Positions 1-12,283 are shown, counted from the stretch's first letter. The stretch: 64,000 nucleotides of DNA from Apostichopus japonicus (GCF_037975245.1 NC_092582.1:13390077-13454076); one strand, 5' to 3'. A program made the numbers and translations. The notes: generated by a model from the sequence alone, not told the origin.

Positions 1-975
1 CAAAACCTGCCTGAACTAGATGTCAAACAGTTTCTCCATACCTTTCCAGTTCAGGTAAAGTAGTTAACGCAGATAGAATAGTATACATACGTAAATTGGA
101 AATGGGCATTAAATTGAGAAAGGAAATTGGAAAAAAATCATGTATTATTATATTACACTTTCTTTATGAAACTACCTTTCCCCATAACCAGTATAGCTAT
201 TCCAACATTGTGATGTACCTTGTCTTTAGTATGGGCTTATATGAGCAATACTAACGACAGCAGCAACAGGGGGCATAAAGTCATCAAAAAGGCTCTCGAT
301 CTTTCGTGCTCACTATTTAGATTTATCAAACATCACAGAAATGAATCATTTTAATAAATAGGCAGGATACATTTCCATTTCAAAGACTTTCTTATAACAA
401 ACAAAACCTCTCTTTTTAATTAATATGGACAAAAGAAATTTTGTACATTGAATCATACCACAAAACATAGTTATACACAAGTATGAAATATGAACCTCAG
501 TCAATTTCATATCATCCACAAATCTGTCGTGTATAAACAAGACATACATGTGCAATATGTAACCTGTATGATCAGTTTTAAGGATGAAAACATATCACAC
601 GTAACAGATTCATTTGGAGGAATATACTATATCAATTAATGAAGATAAACCATCACCATTTTCCCTGCTAAATTCCTTTTTTAATGAATCCATATCTTTG
701 ATCATCCACTCAAGGACTGACCTTCACCTGTGGACAAAGAGGTTGGTCATCAGGCAGAGGTCTACGAGAAAAATGAAGTAGAAAGGTGCATGTGGGAGGG
801 GTACACCTCTTCAATAGAGCAACAATTGTACCTTGCATGACGTCATCACCAAAAGACAATTGAATACCTGTTAAGAGTTACTTCAATTTGTACCCAACCA
901 ATCTGAGCAACTTTCTAATGATTTTGCTTCTTAGATATAATGCATATTTTATGACTGACATTAAAGATGACCAAC
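1..975. other. Non-coding stretch, probably FKBP15-like intron
   Basis: AT-rich sequence with no supported exon on either strand. If the exon at 976-1079 is FKBP15, the rest of that gene should lie downstream on the minus strand, that is, in this stretch or beyond the left edge. I looked here for the next FKBP15 segment and did not find it, so I read this as the start of the following intron. Confidence 0.4.
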
Positions 976-1079
976 CTTTTCCACCCTTCTTTGGTTGTTT
1001 GGGTGCGGTGAAAGTCAGTGATTCGTTTCCTCCTTGGTTATTGGCCTTATCCATCCCAAAGAGGGAGCTAAGCTTCGAC
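976..1079 (-). CDS. FKBP15: FKBP15-like (WAFL) protein, coding exon 2
   Basis: The exon encodes a Ser-Lys-Leu-Ser-Ser-Leu-Phe-Gly start followed by a Gly-Asn-Glu-Ser element and the string TAPKQPKKG. This is the conserved N-terminal block of FKBP15 (WAFL), an FKBP-type immunophilin-like protein linked to early endosomes and actin. A long pyrimidine-rich acceptor ends in AG at 1081-1080. The donor is probably GT at 975-974; a second GT a few codons earlier would also keep the reading frame. It enters in phase 2 and leaves in phase 1. The FKBP domain and coiled coils of the family are not in the window, so this is a 5' partial gene. The family call rests on the conserved block recalled from the vertebrate protein, not on a search. 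Confidence 0.72.
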
Positions 1080-3164
1080 CTATAAAGAAACCCAAAAAAC
1101 AAGAAAATTGTCAACGTTTCACTTTGTTATGAAATTCTAATGATGGTTCAGTGTTACTGAATAAATGGCATGAGAAGTGGAGTGCGAGGAGGGAGGTGCG
1201 GGTTGGGGATTATGAGAGGCAAATAGCATATTTATAAGACCAGGGGAACTGCCATGACCTCATAAAAGGCCACATTTAGAACACTTTGTATGTGTTTTAA
1301 CTTTCACTGGTAACCTTGGGAAATGTGTATGTATATAATTGGCGCCTTATAAGTGTTTGGTATTATATATATGTGTTGCAAACACTATCTGCAGAGTAGA
1401 ATTGTGTACCATGATCCGAAGTGGTCACCCACCCTATTAGAGACCAAGATTTGTATTGAACCATTGCTACTTTAATGGATATCACCAACATGCAATGACA
1501 TTCCATTCTTGACCAAACAAGAATAGGTAAGGTGTTGAATAATTTACCAAAGCGCCTTGGTCAGGAAGCAACCAGAAGCTGATTTGACGACCTATCCATG
1601 TGATGACCCGATGGACACTTTCACCAAGTCTCCGTTTCGAGGAGTGTTCGAAAAATAAATAGGCAGACATGTCATAGAAGTTTGCATCCATTTCTGCACC
1701 CAGGACTACTATTTATTGTCCCAATCTCAGTCATTGTGGGGCAGACACTCAAATCACTACATTACACCTTCACCCTTCCAAAAAAAAATAACAAGTTAAA
1801 AGTAGAAAGTTGGAAGAGCAAACGTGTCACTGATGTGGAATTGCATGTAGTGAAAACAGAGCGTGCAAGGAGATACTGACATATCCATCCCATCAGCATT
1901 ACTTTATGTATCCAAGTTGCACCTTGTGTGGTGTTCATTCTATATTTGACAAGAAGTTCTTTACTGTAAATCACATGCCTATGAGGAAAGCTTCCTCCTT
2001 CCTTCCCTTTTGTCTGTCATACAAACCAAGGCCTACTGTGCTTGAGATTAACGGCATGTTTTAATGAAGTGATAATTAAAATTTTCAAATCCTTAATTGG
2101 AGGCATTTTTTAGGGGGGGGGTGGGGGAGCTGGATGGGATGGTTCAAATTGTTAGATTTTTCATATTAAAGCTGTTTGCAAAATGTTACCTCAGACAGTT
2201 AAAGACAATTTCAATGTTGCATGTTAAATTGTGAGTATTGTAAGCAATTAGTTTTAAATGTGACTTAACGACGACAAAATTTAATCTTGAAACACTACAG
2301 ACATTACTATCAACTCCATGAGTGCAGTAAGTTAGTTTTCAGTCACAGTCTAGAAAAGGAATTATTCAGCTTGTTTGAAACCACACAAAATATGTAAATA
2401 TAATAGCCTGAATGACCTGTAACACCACATGTACCTTCCCCCACCCCCAATCTGTCCAGGATGAATGGTTTTCTATTTTACCCTAGGGGTGCTCAGATAA
2501 GAGAACATGTTCAGAAAGTTCAAAAAAATAACGCAACAACACAAAACAGTAGGCCTGGACTGAGGTGACAGTCTTCATCATCAAATTGGATTATTAAACC
2601 AAACATTCCATGTACAGTACATACTCTAGAACATTATTCAGTGACTCAATAAGTTGCCCTCTATGGAGTAGTTTGTTTAGTTATGTGCTATATATACTGT
2701 ATATCTTTATACTCAGAGACAAATACTATTAGGGTGGCCAATGTTGCCTACTGCAGTTTGGCTAGAATTAAGTCACACTGACAACCCAACTCACGACACC
2801 ATAAAGTTACAAATTCTACTGACAGTTGAGAAGAGAGCTTAACCTGAAGGAAGGGGTAGTTGATGTACCCTTTCCTGTGGGGTTTAGGTCTCACCGGTAT
2901 GTACAAGTGATTCTATGATATTTTGCCCTCTATTTAACAACCCTTTACATCATCACATATGTCCGGCACCATTTCGGAAAGTTAATTTTTTAATGCCAAA
3001 TAATCTAGGTCACTTAATCAAACAAGGATATTGCCTTTGAATTTATCGAGAATATCAATGTAGTCAGTAGTAGTTGTCAATACATCGTCATGTAGTGTGT
3101 AGTGTATAGACGTAGAAAATTAGTATCAAGATAGTACATAACCATACTACATATGTTATGTAAA

Positions 3165-3360
3165 ATTTTACTATACAGGTATTATACAGCTACAGTGTTA
3201 CCCGTCATGTGAAATATTACCTTGTAAACAGGTATCATACAGCCAGTGTTACATGTCATGTAAAATATAACCTTACAGGCATTATATATACAGTTAGTGT
3301 TACACCTCATGTGAAATATTACCTCACATGTATCAGACAGCTCTACAATGTTATATTACA
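3165..3360. repeat. Degenerate minisatellite, about 55-bp unit
   Basis: About four imperfect tandem copies. Each has a core like CAGTGTTAC, then TCATGTGAAATATTACC, then an A/C-rich run and GTATCATACAG. Copies start near 3178, 3230, 3277 and 3330 and differ at many positions, so the array is old. It lies in the proposed FKBP15 intron. Confidence 0.6.
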
Positions 3361-5892
3361 GTACCTTGCAGTGTAATATAACACTGTGACAGTATGTCTG
3401 TATTGTAAAGTTATGTTATGTACAGTAGTAGTATTACCTGTATTAAAGGAAACAGTACCTGTCATGATAATACGTTACCCTGTATCTACTGTATTGTCAT
3501 GATCAGCACACGATATTGACTTGATATGTACCATATAGTACTGTATTATCATACATAGCTTAGTACATGCATAGTATAGTACTATAAATTATGTGCAGTA
3601 TTGCATTGTCATATAAAGTACTATATCGACTTGATATAGTTTGTCAAACCCATACATAGTAATTATACACAATCATTGTTATAATTATACACAATCATTG
3701 TTATAGAAAATGCTAGCAGTAATATACACTTCCCAACCTGACTAGATCCACAAATATAATATCACATGGAACTACACCAATAGATATGGTTTATATCATT
3801 TCTTCTTAACAGATCTACATTAACCAGCAGGTTAAATCACTAGCTGATAATCTGAGCAACTTTCGATCATCCTCATATTATACACAAATCTGGCAAGGGT
3901 TATCATTGTAAAACTGAAATGAACCACCTTGTAGGCCACTTGCTAACTTAATGGTTTGGTTTTTTTTTAATACAAAAAAGTACAAGATTTGCTCTAGACA
4001 TTAACATTCAGGCATTAAGTTGAACAACTGTTGCACTATTCTAAATAACAAATCTCTAGTTCTTACTTGTGTCCTTTCAGAGCAGAATATTTGATCTTTG
4101 CAGTTTGCGAACACAACCAGATGCTTTTAAAGTAATAAATACTTTTTAAACTTCTATTAATCATGAACTCACACTTTCGATCCAACACTATCAGTCATAT
4201 TGGCCATAATCCACTTCACCTATTCCCTCGTTCAAACTCTGCTTCGGAGACTTGGTCACACAATAACCGACCTCCTTACTAGTCCAAAATACCAACTGTA
4301 TGCTAAGAAACTTTATTTAAAAACGTTCAAATCCTACAACTTTCTTCATACATAAAGTATTCTTACATCATCACTCATGGGAAGACAATGTCACCACAGT
4401 GAACAATATAGTAATACAAGAAAAAAAGTTACAGAATACTTTTCATGTTGATCTTGATGGCATCCACTACCAATGACTTGCTGGTAAATGAGACGCACAT
4501 TTAAATCTAAGTGTATGAGTGCTTTAGTGGCGAGGAGATAGGTAAGCAAGGTACCAAAGCATTTTACCAAGAAGACAAGAGTGAGAAATGATCTGTTACT
4601 GAATCATCTAATTCACACAGGATAAGATCAACTTTAAAAAGTCAGCATGTTGCCTTAGTCAAGAAACACCATTGGCCAAAACACATCTGGAAATAGGTTA
4701 CGCATGAACTTTGGACAATCGATGCAGGCTGGGAAACTCAGGATGTCATGACTGGTACTTATTCACGGACGCTACAAAAACTTGCTTATAGACGATATTA
4801 AAGCCATTAAAAGTGATCAGTGAGAACAGTAGAAAGGAAACCAACCGAGAGCATTCACTGAAACTTAACTGAACAGCAAAACTCATCCATCCAGGAAAAT
4901 TTGACGATGATATACAGACAGAAAACAAAAACAATACCGACGTCTAGGTCACATGAAATTTCTGGATGGCCGAGCTGCAAAATGAAATGCAGAACTTTCA
5001 TGAACCATGAGGGACAAGTCTTCAATCACTACCACTTCTGAACTGGTAAGAATTGACACTTACAACTACCTCCTTCTTAATAACTGTTAGTTCAGTATTA
5101 CAGACCACTAAGAATGGCTGTACAGTATGAAGTCAGCGTAGCAACATGCCATTTGCATCTCAAATAGAAATAGTTGACCATTCACTAAGTATATAACTCT
5201 ATAAATTGCTAAATTGCACCTTTACTAAAAAGAAACCTCAGAAACATCCAACAGCTTGAGGACAAACTAAAATGCAAAAGTAATCTACTGACAAATGAAT
5301 AACTTTAATTAACTAATTGCAAGAAAGTGAAACATCACATCCAAGTTAAGGTTCAGTAATCTTTAACACTGCTAAACGTTTATTATTAGAACTAAGTGTC
5401 TCTGAGATATCAATGAACAAAAACAGAACAATCTGCTCCTACATTTGCACAACAAATCCACGAATGAATCCAAAATGAATGAAAACTGAAAAGTAGAAAT
5501 CCTTTGAAAAGAACTGTCAGTCTTGATTTCCAAAACCAAAAAAGGGCTTGAGTCCATTTAATCAATTTAATGCAAGAGAATACTAAACCGTTAGCGCATG
5601 TAGAGGAGGTGGGTTTGACAACGAGTTCAGAATTGCACACAGTATATCATGCAGAAGCTGAACAGAAAATGAACATCAGTATGAAATCTACATACCAATT
5701 AATGAAATATACAGACAGTGGGTTACAAACAAATCTTAAAGTCTCCAGACTTTCTTTCATCACCGGATAAATTAACTCCTTTACCCAAGAGAATTAGGAA
5801 GTAGCAGATGAAAGCCGAGCTTCCTTAGGCATCTAAGTCTGTTAGAGTCAGATAGGAAACCACCGTACACTTAATATTACGTACTATATACC

Positions 5893-6201
5893 CTAGGATG
5901 ATGATGACGACATAGCTACTGTATTAAAGGCATCCAAGAATGCTGCTGCATCATGAAAATTTGCTCTATCGTGAAAACGGGAAAAAAAACCAAAATTGGT
6001 GAGACGTACCTCGGGTGTAACATCCGTTTGGACATCATCAAGGTTTCTTTTCTTCTTTCCTTTGCTTTGAAGAGGTCTGACAAAGTTAGCACCAAATGAG
6101 TGCAGATACAAACAATCACCAAAATTTATGGTTATGTATGATAAGTCAACATGCTGAGATATTTTCAGATTTCCAGATAGTTTCTCCCTTTTTGGAAACA
6201 A
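5893..6201 (-). CDS. Doubtful 102-codon open frame, unidentified
   Basis: An ATG-to-stop frame of 102 codons that ends in five serines. Its middle (about residues 18-67) has a protein-like mix of aromatic, hydrophobic and basic residues including a Lys-rich patch. A GTACGT donor-like site at 6009-6004 would allow an exon ending there. The upstream AG at about 6156 has a poor pyrimidine tract. I recognise no family. It lies inside the proposed FKBP15 intron and may be a chance ORF. Confidence 0.2.
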   Translation of the reverse strand: MFPKREKLSGNLKISQHVDLSYITINFGDCLYLHSFGANFVRPLQSKGKKKRNLDDVQTDVTPEVRLTNFGFFSRFHDRANFHDAAAFLDAFNTVAMSSSSS

Positions 6202-9200
6202 GAGTTGGTTATTTCTTGCTCAAATCAATCTTTGTTTTATAATGCTAAGATCGCTTCTGTCCCTACATAGAAGTTAAACTTATTAACTGGAGGAAGTCGG
6301 TCAATTAAGAACTTGGCGATAGAGATAGCATGAAGGAAGTGTCACTTGATGTATGCTCGCTGCTGAAGCAGTTCTTCTAGGGTAAAGCAGAACAAAAAAA
6401 TTTGTGTGTGCACCACTAAGAACTCTTGTCAGGTTTAGTCCTAAAAATAAATGTCACAGTTTATTAACGTAGCTGCGGTGGTACTATAATGCAAGATGAA
6501 CATCACATCTGTACGGGCGGCAGTGACCCTATCCCACTGCCTCTTATTACTCACAGGAAGCCAATAACAAAACAGAAAGGCCTGACGGATGCTACCCTGA
6601 CAGCTGATCCACGTACGCGCTAGTACGCAGGCATCTCAGGTATCGAGAATGGTCAAAAGATGGTTGAATTTCTGGTGCGTACTGTGGGAGGGGAAGAGGG
6701 AGGTCCTACTTGGGTGTCCTGGTACCCTGAGACTATTGCAGAAAATGATGGGAAAGTCGACTTAAACAAGGAAATATTAAAATATGATCATATTTCAGGA
6801 GATTGATGGCTCTGCAAATTAATCACTTAGGAAGGAAGTTAATCTACAATGGTCAATACCTATTATGACATTGCAAACTCCCGAGTCAATATCTTCACTG
6901 CCACTCTTCTAGAGGTCACCAGTGTTAGTAATCTCAAGTTCTGATATCAGTACAAAGTCTGTGAGCTTCTCAGATTGGCACAAATTTAGAACTTGCAGTG
7001 TTAAGTTCAAAATTCAATGTTTAACCTTCTTGTAAAATAGCAACAAGCATTCAGTTTGTGGTTTAAACACTGTAGCAAGATCTCGGGGTTTGCAAGCTTG
7101 TTTATTTAATTTTTTTCTTGACGTACAGTAGATCAGTCTTTTTTTGTATTTGAATTGGTTTTCTTTTATCTACTGAATCAACCTTGGTTATGTTTGTTAT
7201 GAATTTAAGATCATGTAACATGAAAACATAACATGTGAATGTAACTTTTACTACTGTAATTCACCTACCTTTCACCAAAATCTAGTTTACATGTTAAGAT
7301 TTTAGTTGACTTTCATAGCAACAACTATCTGTGTATTTTGCCTAATGTATGTTTAGTGCAATTTTGGAAATTCAAATTTGGCTTTGTGCTAATTGTCAGG
7401 TAAAGTATTCATCAGATTTTATGCCAAGCTTATGTTACAGACCAGACCCACACTTGATGTTCAGCTTTAGATTGATTGATAAGCAGGATGCACTTTTAAT
7501 TATAACCCCGTCTTCCGTATAAGACCCCGCTCTCATGATCACTGAACATGAAATTCTGTACTACTGTAGATGAAAGGTTGCGACACCACATAAGCCAGTT
7601 GTAAATTGCCTGTTGAAATTTGAGCACGGGTGACCATTATCCGACTTTCTAGCATGTTTGGGAGATGGGGGGGGTGGGAGGGGGGTTGGGATAAAACTCA
7701 GGATGATCCTTAAGTTCTCTGAAGCATTTTCTTCAGTTTGGTAGAGGGTAGAGTTCTTGGTCACAATTTAGCTTGGTTACATTTGTCTTTCAGTGAAAGT
7801 AATGCTATACAGTGAATGGTACCTACAGTCTGATCTGAAAGAAGATCCAGCATGTTAGTGAGTGCATTATCCTGACTCGTGAGTTCACCTTTAGTTTTTT
7901 TGTCAATTTAGTTTGAGTTCATATATGTTTAACTCACAACCTCACTGTAGACTAGGCAATAAGTGCTCTCAATATTCTGCTTGATGAATATCAAACTAAT
8001 TATCAGAAAGACAGAGATGTTGAGCATTGACAGTTATCACTAAGGTTGTGCGTAAACCGAAATTGTTCAATTCTTTTCATGTTCCATTTCCCGGTTACAT
8101 GTTTCATGAAATATTGGTTACCATTCACAACACTAGGGTACACACCATTAGAAATTTGGTCTACATGATTCATTTACCAAATCATTCAGATGAATAATTT
8201 AACTTGAACATTAGAAAAGTTTGCAATATTCTGAGTTGACCACATAACTGCCAAACTCTTTGTGATTCAAATTCATGTACCATTCAAGACATTAACCACA
8301 CCTCACACATTAACCACACCTCTTTCTGCAGTTCAAGGAAATACCCTTTTTTCACAGGGGAACAGAAAGCAACATGACTTTACTAACAATCCATATGGGA
8401 ATATGTAATGTAAATAAGATTTCAAGTCTTGACTAAGTTCTATTAACTTCACATGAGGAGCTACAGTAAGTATTGGCAGTTGTGTAGAGTAAGGTTTTCC
8501 ATACATTTTTTGGGACCTCAATTGAACTTTGACATTCTCAGAATATCATGGGGCTTTTCTTATCTTCACCCAACACTCTCACTATACCCCCTGCAGTTGG
8601 GCGAATGCATATCTTAAGTGTATTCACCAAGCAAGAAAGAAAAGAGTACTGCCCTTGATGTTCATACTGCAGTGTGTATACAATAACATGACCTGCTATA
8701 CTTATGCAGCTGCTATACACAGAAGGAATCCAACATTCCAAGCTGAAAGCCATGCACATCCAAGTACTATGTAAATTATGCAATAATACATTTAGATAGA
8801 ATTGTTAGCCTGTTATCTGCATACATGTGCAGACTAAGAGCTAGTTGAGGAAAGTGGTGTATAGATACAGCATCTATAAGTTAGGAGAGTCGATTCTCAT
8901 CACCGGGGGTGTTTGCAATGTTGTGGATGTGGTTGAGCCTTATCTCTCAAAAGATGCGAAGTGCTGTAGTGGTGGATTTCTTTGACAAGTCACTTGTTAT
9001 TCACCCAGGTTGGGTTTCAAAGATATATATGCAAAAATACTGATCATTTTGAACCCTTGCTTGGCACTTCATCACCAAGTGTGGGAATTGTGTATTCTGC
9101 ACTTTGATTGGCTAATTAACTACCAGACGAACTAGTGCGGTAACACACTGCTGTTAATCCAGCTGTGTGGCGATTATCCAGTGCAGTATATAATAATGTA

Positions 9201-9689
9201 TGCAATATCTATTCAGGGAGCCACTGTTTCAATAGCAGCTTCTGATCCGTGAAGCAATATGGTACAGTATAATAGCAGTCCAAACAATTGCAAGCAATAA
9301 CTTTACCTTACTTGCATCAAAGAAGGCATTTTGAGCATTCTGGTACTTTAGAGTTATCTTACATATAAATTTGAGTGAAAAGAGATTTACAAAAAGCAAT
9401 GAAAATTTTTGCTGCTTTTAAAAACCCATTCGAAATGGGAGTCTTAGTGACCTAGACCTACACTCAATAAATGCTCCTTGACAAGATTTACTGCAGTAGA
9501 AACTGCGGAACTAGCTTTGTATATTGGACATCTGAAATGGCCTGCCTACTGTACAGTATGCTCAATACACAATGTTGGCTCTTGTCAATTAGTAACTAGG
9601 AGATTTGACTGCCAATACTTTGGAGTAAATGTATAGCCTAACTTGTGGTAATTCTGTGAGTTTCTTGCCTTCTCTATACACCACTATAA

Positions 9690-9879
9690 CTCAAATGTTG
9701 TGCTTCCCTCACTTCATTCAAAACATTTCTGAAAACTCATCTTATGCTTCAAGCATCAACAATGTTAACCAATAATTCTTCTTTTCATTGGTTTTTGCTT
9801 CTTTTCTCTCCTGTGTCATGAGCACCCTTCTGGGTGGACCTCCCTGCATTATAAATCACCATAATTATTATTATTATTA
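9690..9879 (+). mobile_element. LINE 3' end with ATT-rich tail
   Basis: At 9705-9758 one frame reads Ser-Phe-Lys-Thr-Phe-Leu-Lys-Thr-His-Leu, the pattern seen at the C-terminus of CR1/L2/Rex-type LINE reverse-transcriptase ORFs. About 120 bp further on the sequence ends in an ATT/TTA microsatellite tail (9863-9879), the usual end of these elements. The ORF is broken after the motif. This is a 5'-truncated dead copy. Confidence 0.5.
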
Positions 9880-10038
9880 GACCATACTGTCAGCAGGCTT
9901 AGTTAGGGCTAGGCTACTGCAGTTTTTACTAAAGTTTCAGCCATTTTATTGTAAAGTCACAACCTTTTATATGTGGTTGTCCGCTATGCACAGAACCTCA
10001 ATGTAAGTCATCCTAAGCTAGACCAACTTTGGCCTAAC

Positions 10039-10167
10039 TTTAGAATCCGTACCATATGAATGGGAAAGCTTTCTTCGAATCGGCAGAATAAGGTTAGGGG
10101 TTAGGAAGTAGGGTTAGGGAGTAGGGTTTGGGGTTAGGAATTAGGGTCGAATGGTACGGATTCTAAA
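10039..10167. mobile_element. Short TIR hairpin element with TTAGGG-like core
   Basis: A perfect 17-bp terminal inverted repeat (TTTAGAATCCGTACCAT) lies at 10039-10055 and, inverted, at 10151-10167. The 95 bp between are partly made of G-rich units, GGTTAGGGG, TTAGGAAG, TAGGGTTAGGG and similar (10090-10146). No ORF. Size and ends fit a MITE-like non-autonomous DNA transposon. No clear target duplication was found. Confidence 0.55.
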
Positions 10168-10322
10168 TTAGTACCCCAACTTTGTTTGTTACATGTTAGG
10201 CCAAATTTATATGTTATTGTTAGGCCCAATTTATAAGTTAGGGGCCTAGGCCTAACGGTAGGTGTGCCTTTTATCATTAATGTGATTAGGCTGTTAAGTG
10301 TTATGGATATTGATAACATTAC

Positions 10323-10381
10323 CCTCCAACATTTCCTCCGAACTCTCCTTCATCGTCGTCGAAGCCTAAAGATAAGCTCAT
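10323..10381 (-). CDS. FKBP15: FKBP15-like protein, first coding exon
   Basis: The ATG at 10381 opens a 19-codon plus 2-nt exon with an acidic Phe-Asp-Asp-Asp-Glu-Gly-Glu-Phe run followed by Gly-Gly-Asn-Val-Gly-Gly. It ends at a GTAATG donor. Vertebrate FKBP15 also opens with a short acidic Asp/Glu stretch and then Gly-Gly directly before the Leu-Phe-Gly block. The phase-2 end joins exactly to the phase-2 start of the exon at 1079, giving Gly-Ser-Lys-Leu across the junction. Phase match, position and composition support the link, but the exon is short and no transcript is available. Confidence 0.58.
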
Positions 10382-10705
10382 TTCGATAATTTGTCACACG
10401 TTTGCTGCTAGCTATCTTCTGGTTTTTAGCCTTCGTGCGATGCAACTGTAATTGTCCAGCATTAATTGCCGGGCGGTCGTCTATTTATCCAGCACTGCTT
10501 TTCTATGTGTTGTTAGTTGCATTGGCTCTAGTATGAGGTTCTAGGCTGCACCCAAGTTAAACTCCGTACACAGTATAGTAGGGGAGCCTAACCAGTCGGT
10601 GCTGTAAAATAACTGTACACATTTCAGCTTGTGACTTAAACTATATTGACACTTCTACGTAACGGTACAGAATTGTAACGTTGTTGTGGGACTACTTGTA
10701 CAATA
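10382..10705. promoter_or_regulatory. Putative bidirectional promoter
   Basis: The 324 bp between the FKBP15-like ATG (minus, 10381) and the ORF start at 10706 (plus). It is somewhat richer in CpG (for example GCCGGGCGGTCGTC near 10468) than the surrounding DNA. Inferred only from the head-to-head arrangement; no core element was identified. Confidence 0.3.
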
Positions 10706-10821
10706 ATGCTAAAGATAATGTTAACTGCGGAAGGTAGTTTGCTCCTATTATATCTTCTCGTCCGTTTAAGCAAGGGATCCGCCTCCCAAACTTTAGGCAA
10801 TGGGAACTTCTCGTTCAAGAT
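10706..10821 (+). CDS. Candidate first exon with signal peptide, unidentified
   Basis: An ATG at 10706 opens about 39 codons. A hydrophobic Leu-rich core (residues about 11-19) is preceded by a Lys and followed by Arg and small residues (Gly-Ser-Ala-Ser), as in a secretory signal peptide. A GTATGT donor follows at 10822. Without splicing the frame runs on to a stop at 10909. No downstream exon was found on the plus strand before the retrotransposon at 12284, and no family is recognised. If real, it is a secreted or membrane protein head-to-head with FKBP15. Confidence 0.3.
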
Positions 10822-11120
10822 GGTATGTATGTTTGCATTGCGTGTAAGTATAGGCTATGTGTGTAGAACCACTTTCACATGTTATGAATTTGTCGTTTAC
10901 TCTAGGTAATGTTTCAAATAATTGAAAAAATTGCTCGTGTTATGTCCATTTTTAAGCAGATGGATCCTCCAAGTATCTCCAAATTTCAGACAGAGTAGCC
11001 TTTAATAGGCTATATAATTTCTTAAAAATAACAACATATTACGTCATTATCAATTACGTTTCATACCAGATCGGTCGACGGCAAATGCACTCATACATTT
11101 TACTAAACAAGACTAAGAGT

Positions 11121-11445
11121 CACATCACTTGCACAACCACTAATGTCATATATCTGATCTCTTGTAGAGTTTTCGGCATCCAGTATGTTGGCGAAACCAA
11201 AACCACCCTCAAGAAGCGATTATATTGTCACAGATCCACAGTCAACACCATGAAGACTTGCTGAGACCTCAGTTGGAGAACAATTTTACCTTCCCAACCA
11301 TACCATTAATGACATGTCCCTACGGGGATTGAATCCTAAGGTAGCCTCCCTGACCTAGTGCGAATCAACAGAGAGACAATGTGGATGCAACGCCTTCGCA
11401 CCATTCAACCTCATGGGCTCAACATGCAGGAAGGACATGACTAAC
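11121..11445 (+). mobile_element. Penelope-like element, GIY-YIG endonuclease remnant
   Basis: The frame from 11121 reads a Thr-Asn-Val-Ile-Tyr-Leu-Ile-Ser-Cys start, then Ile-Gln-Tyr-Val-Gly-Glu-Thr, then a Lys/Arg-rich segment with His-Arg-Ser. This is the order found in the GIY-YIG domain at the C-terminus of Penelope-like retroelements. After a stop near 11260 and frame changes, the later blocks follow in order: a Leu-Pro-Asn-His-Thr stretch, Arg-Glu-Thr-Met-Trp-Met, Leu-Arg-Thr-Ile, and Pro-His-Gly-Leu-Asn near 11412. At least two frame changes or stops make it dead. The reverse-transcriptase half is absent. Confidence 0.7.
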
Positions 11446-11459
11446 TTTTGTTCTGTCCA

Positions 11460-11945
11460 CCCCCTCCATCTCTCGTGGGGTCCAACAAGGTTCCATCGGT
11501 GGACCACTATTATTTATTATTTATATTAATAATCTCAGTTATGCTAGCACTAAGTTACGTACTATAGTATCTGTTATGCCGATGATACAACCTTTATGTT
11601 CTCATACCGATCAACATTCTGTCCGGTTAGTACAGTTGAAGCAGAACTAAATAATATTTATCTGTGGTGTTTTGTTAAAAATTAGGCTAGCTCTTAATAT
11701 TTTTTAAAAAGGCCGTTCTCTTCTATGTATATAGACCCGGCATCGGTCCTTCCTTAATTGTTCGTAACACAAAAATCCCTCTCTCAAACAATGCTATGTT
11801 TCAATACAACTTGATCGCTGCGTCTCAACCTTTCGCACCACAGTATTACTCATACCGGAATAACATTTTGGAATAGTAATCCGGATAATGTAAAACTCCC
11901 TTGTAGCAAATCCACCTTCAAAAATAGGATAAACGTTCCTTAATT
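11460..11945 (+). mobile_element. Non-LTR retrotransposon reverse-transcriptase remnant
   Basis: From 11472 the frame reads Gly-Val-Gln-Gln-Gly-Ser, then Gly-Pro-Leu-Leu-Phe-Ile-Ile-Tyr-Ile-Asn-Asn-Leu, the conserved RT block just before the active site. After a frameshift the catalytic Tyr-Ala-Asp-Asp-Thr motif follows at 11575-11589. Near 11850-11920 a Phe-Trp-Asn-Ser-x-Pro-Asp-Asn block and a Ser-Thr-Phe-Lys-Asn-Arg block match the usual LINE RT C-terminus. Frameshifts and stops show it is inactive. It lies directly downstream of the Penelope remnant but belongs to a different class. Confidence 0.7.
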
Positions 11946-12283
11946 AGTGAATATGCTCGCGATTAATGTTATCATCTCATGTACACGTTTTGTGTTTGTG
12001 TTCATCTATTCTTCTTGCTTGATAATTATACTTTACGTAATTCTTTTATATAATGGAGGGCCTACCTTTACAAGCTTCGTATATCTTTCTGCGGGTGCCT
12101 CCAAAGCTCGTTCACTTTGTTATTTTGCATTTGATTATCATTTTGTTACAAAAACATTGAGTTAAAATCAGTGTTATGAAATCAACTTTAAGTATATAAC
12201 CTGGCACATGCAGGGTCCTACATTTGGCTGTTTGAACAAACTGATCATTATTCTACTATTACCGTAACGACGTGTGGCACACT

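Larger units (their letters stand above)
1080..10322 (-). other. FKBP15-like intron 1 (9.2 kb)
   Basis: Sequence between the two proposed FKBP15 exons. It begins with donor GTAATG at 10322 and ends with a T-rich acceptor at 1080. It contains a LINE 3' end (9690-9879), a small TIR element (10039-10167), a degenerate minisatellite (3165-3360) and otherwise AT-rich single-copy-looking DNA. An open frame of 102 codons at 6201-5893 on the minus strand is discussed separately. No other coding exon could be supported. Confidence 0.5.
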
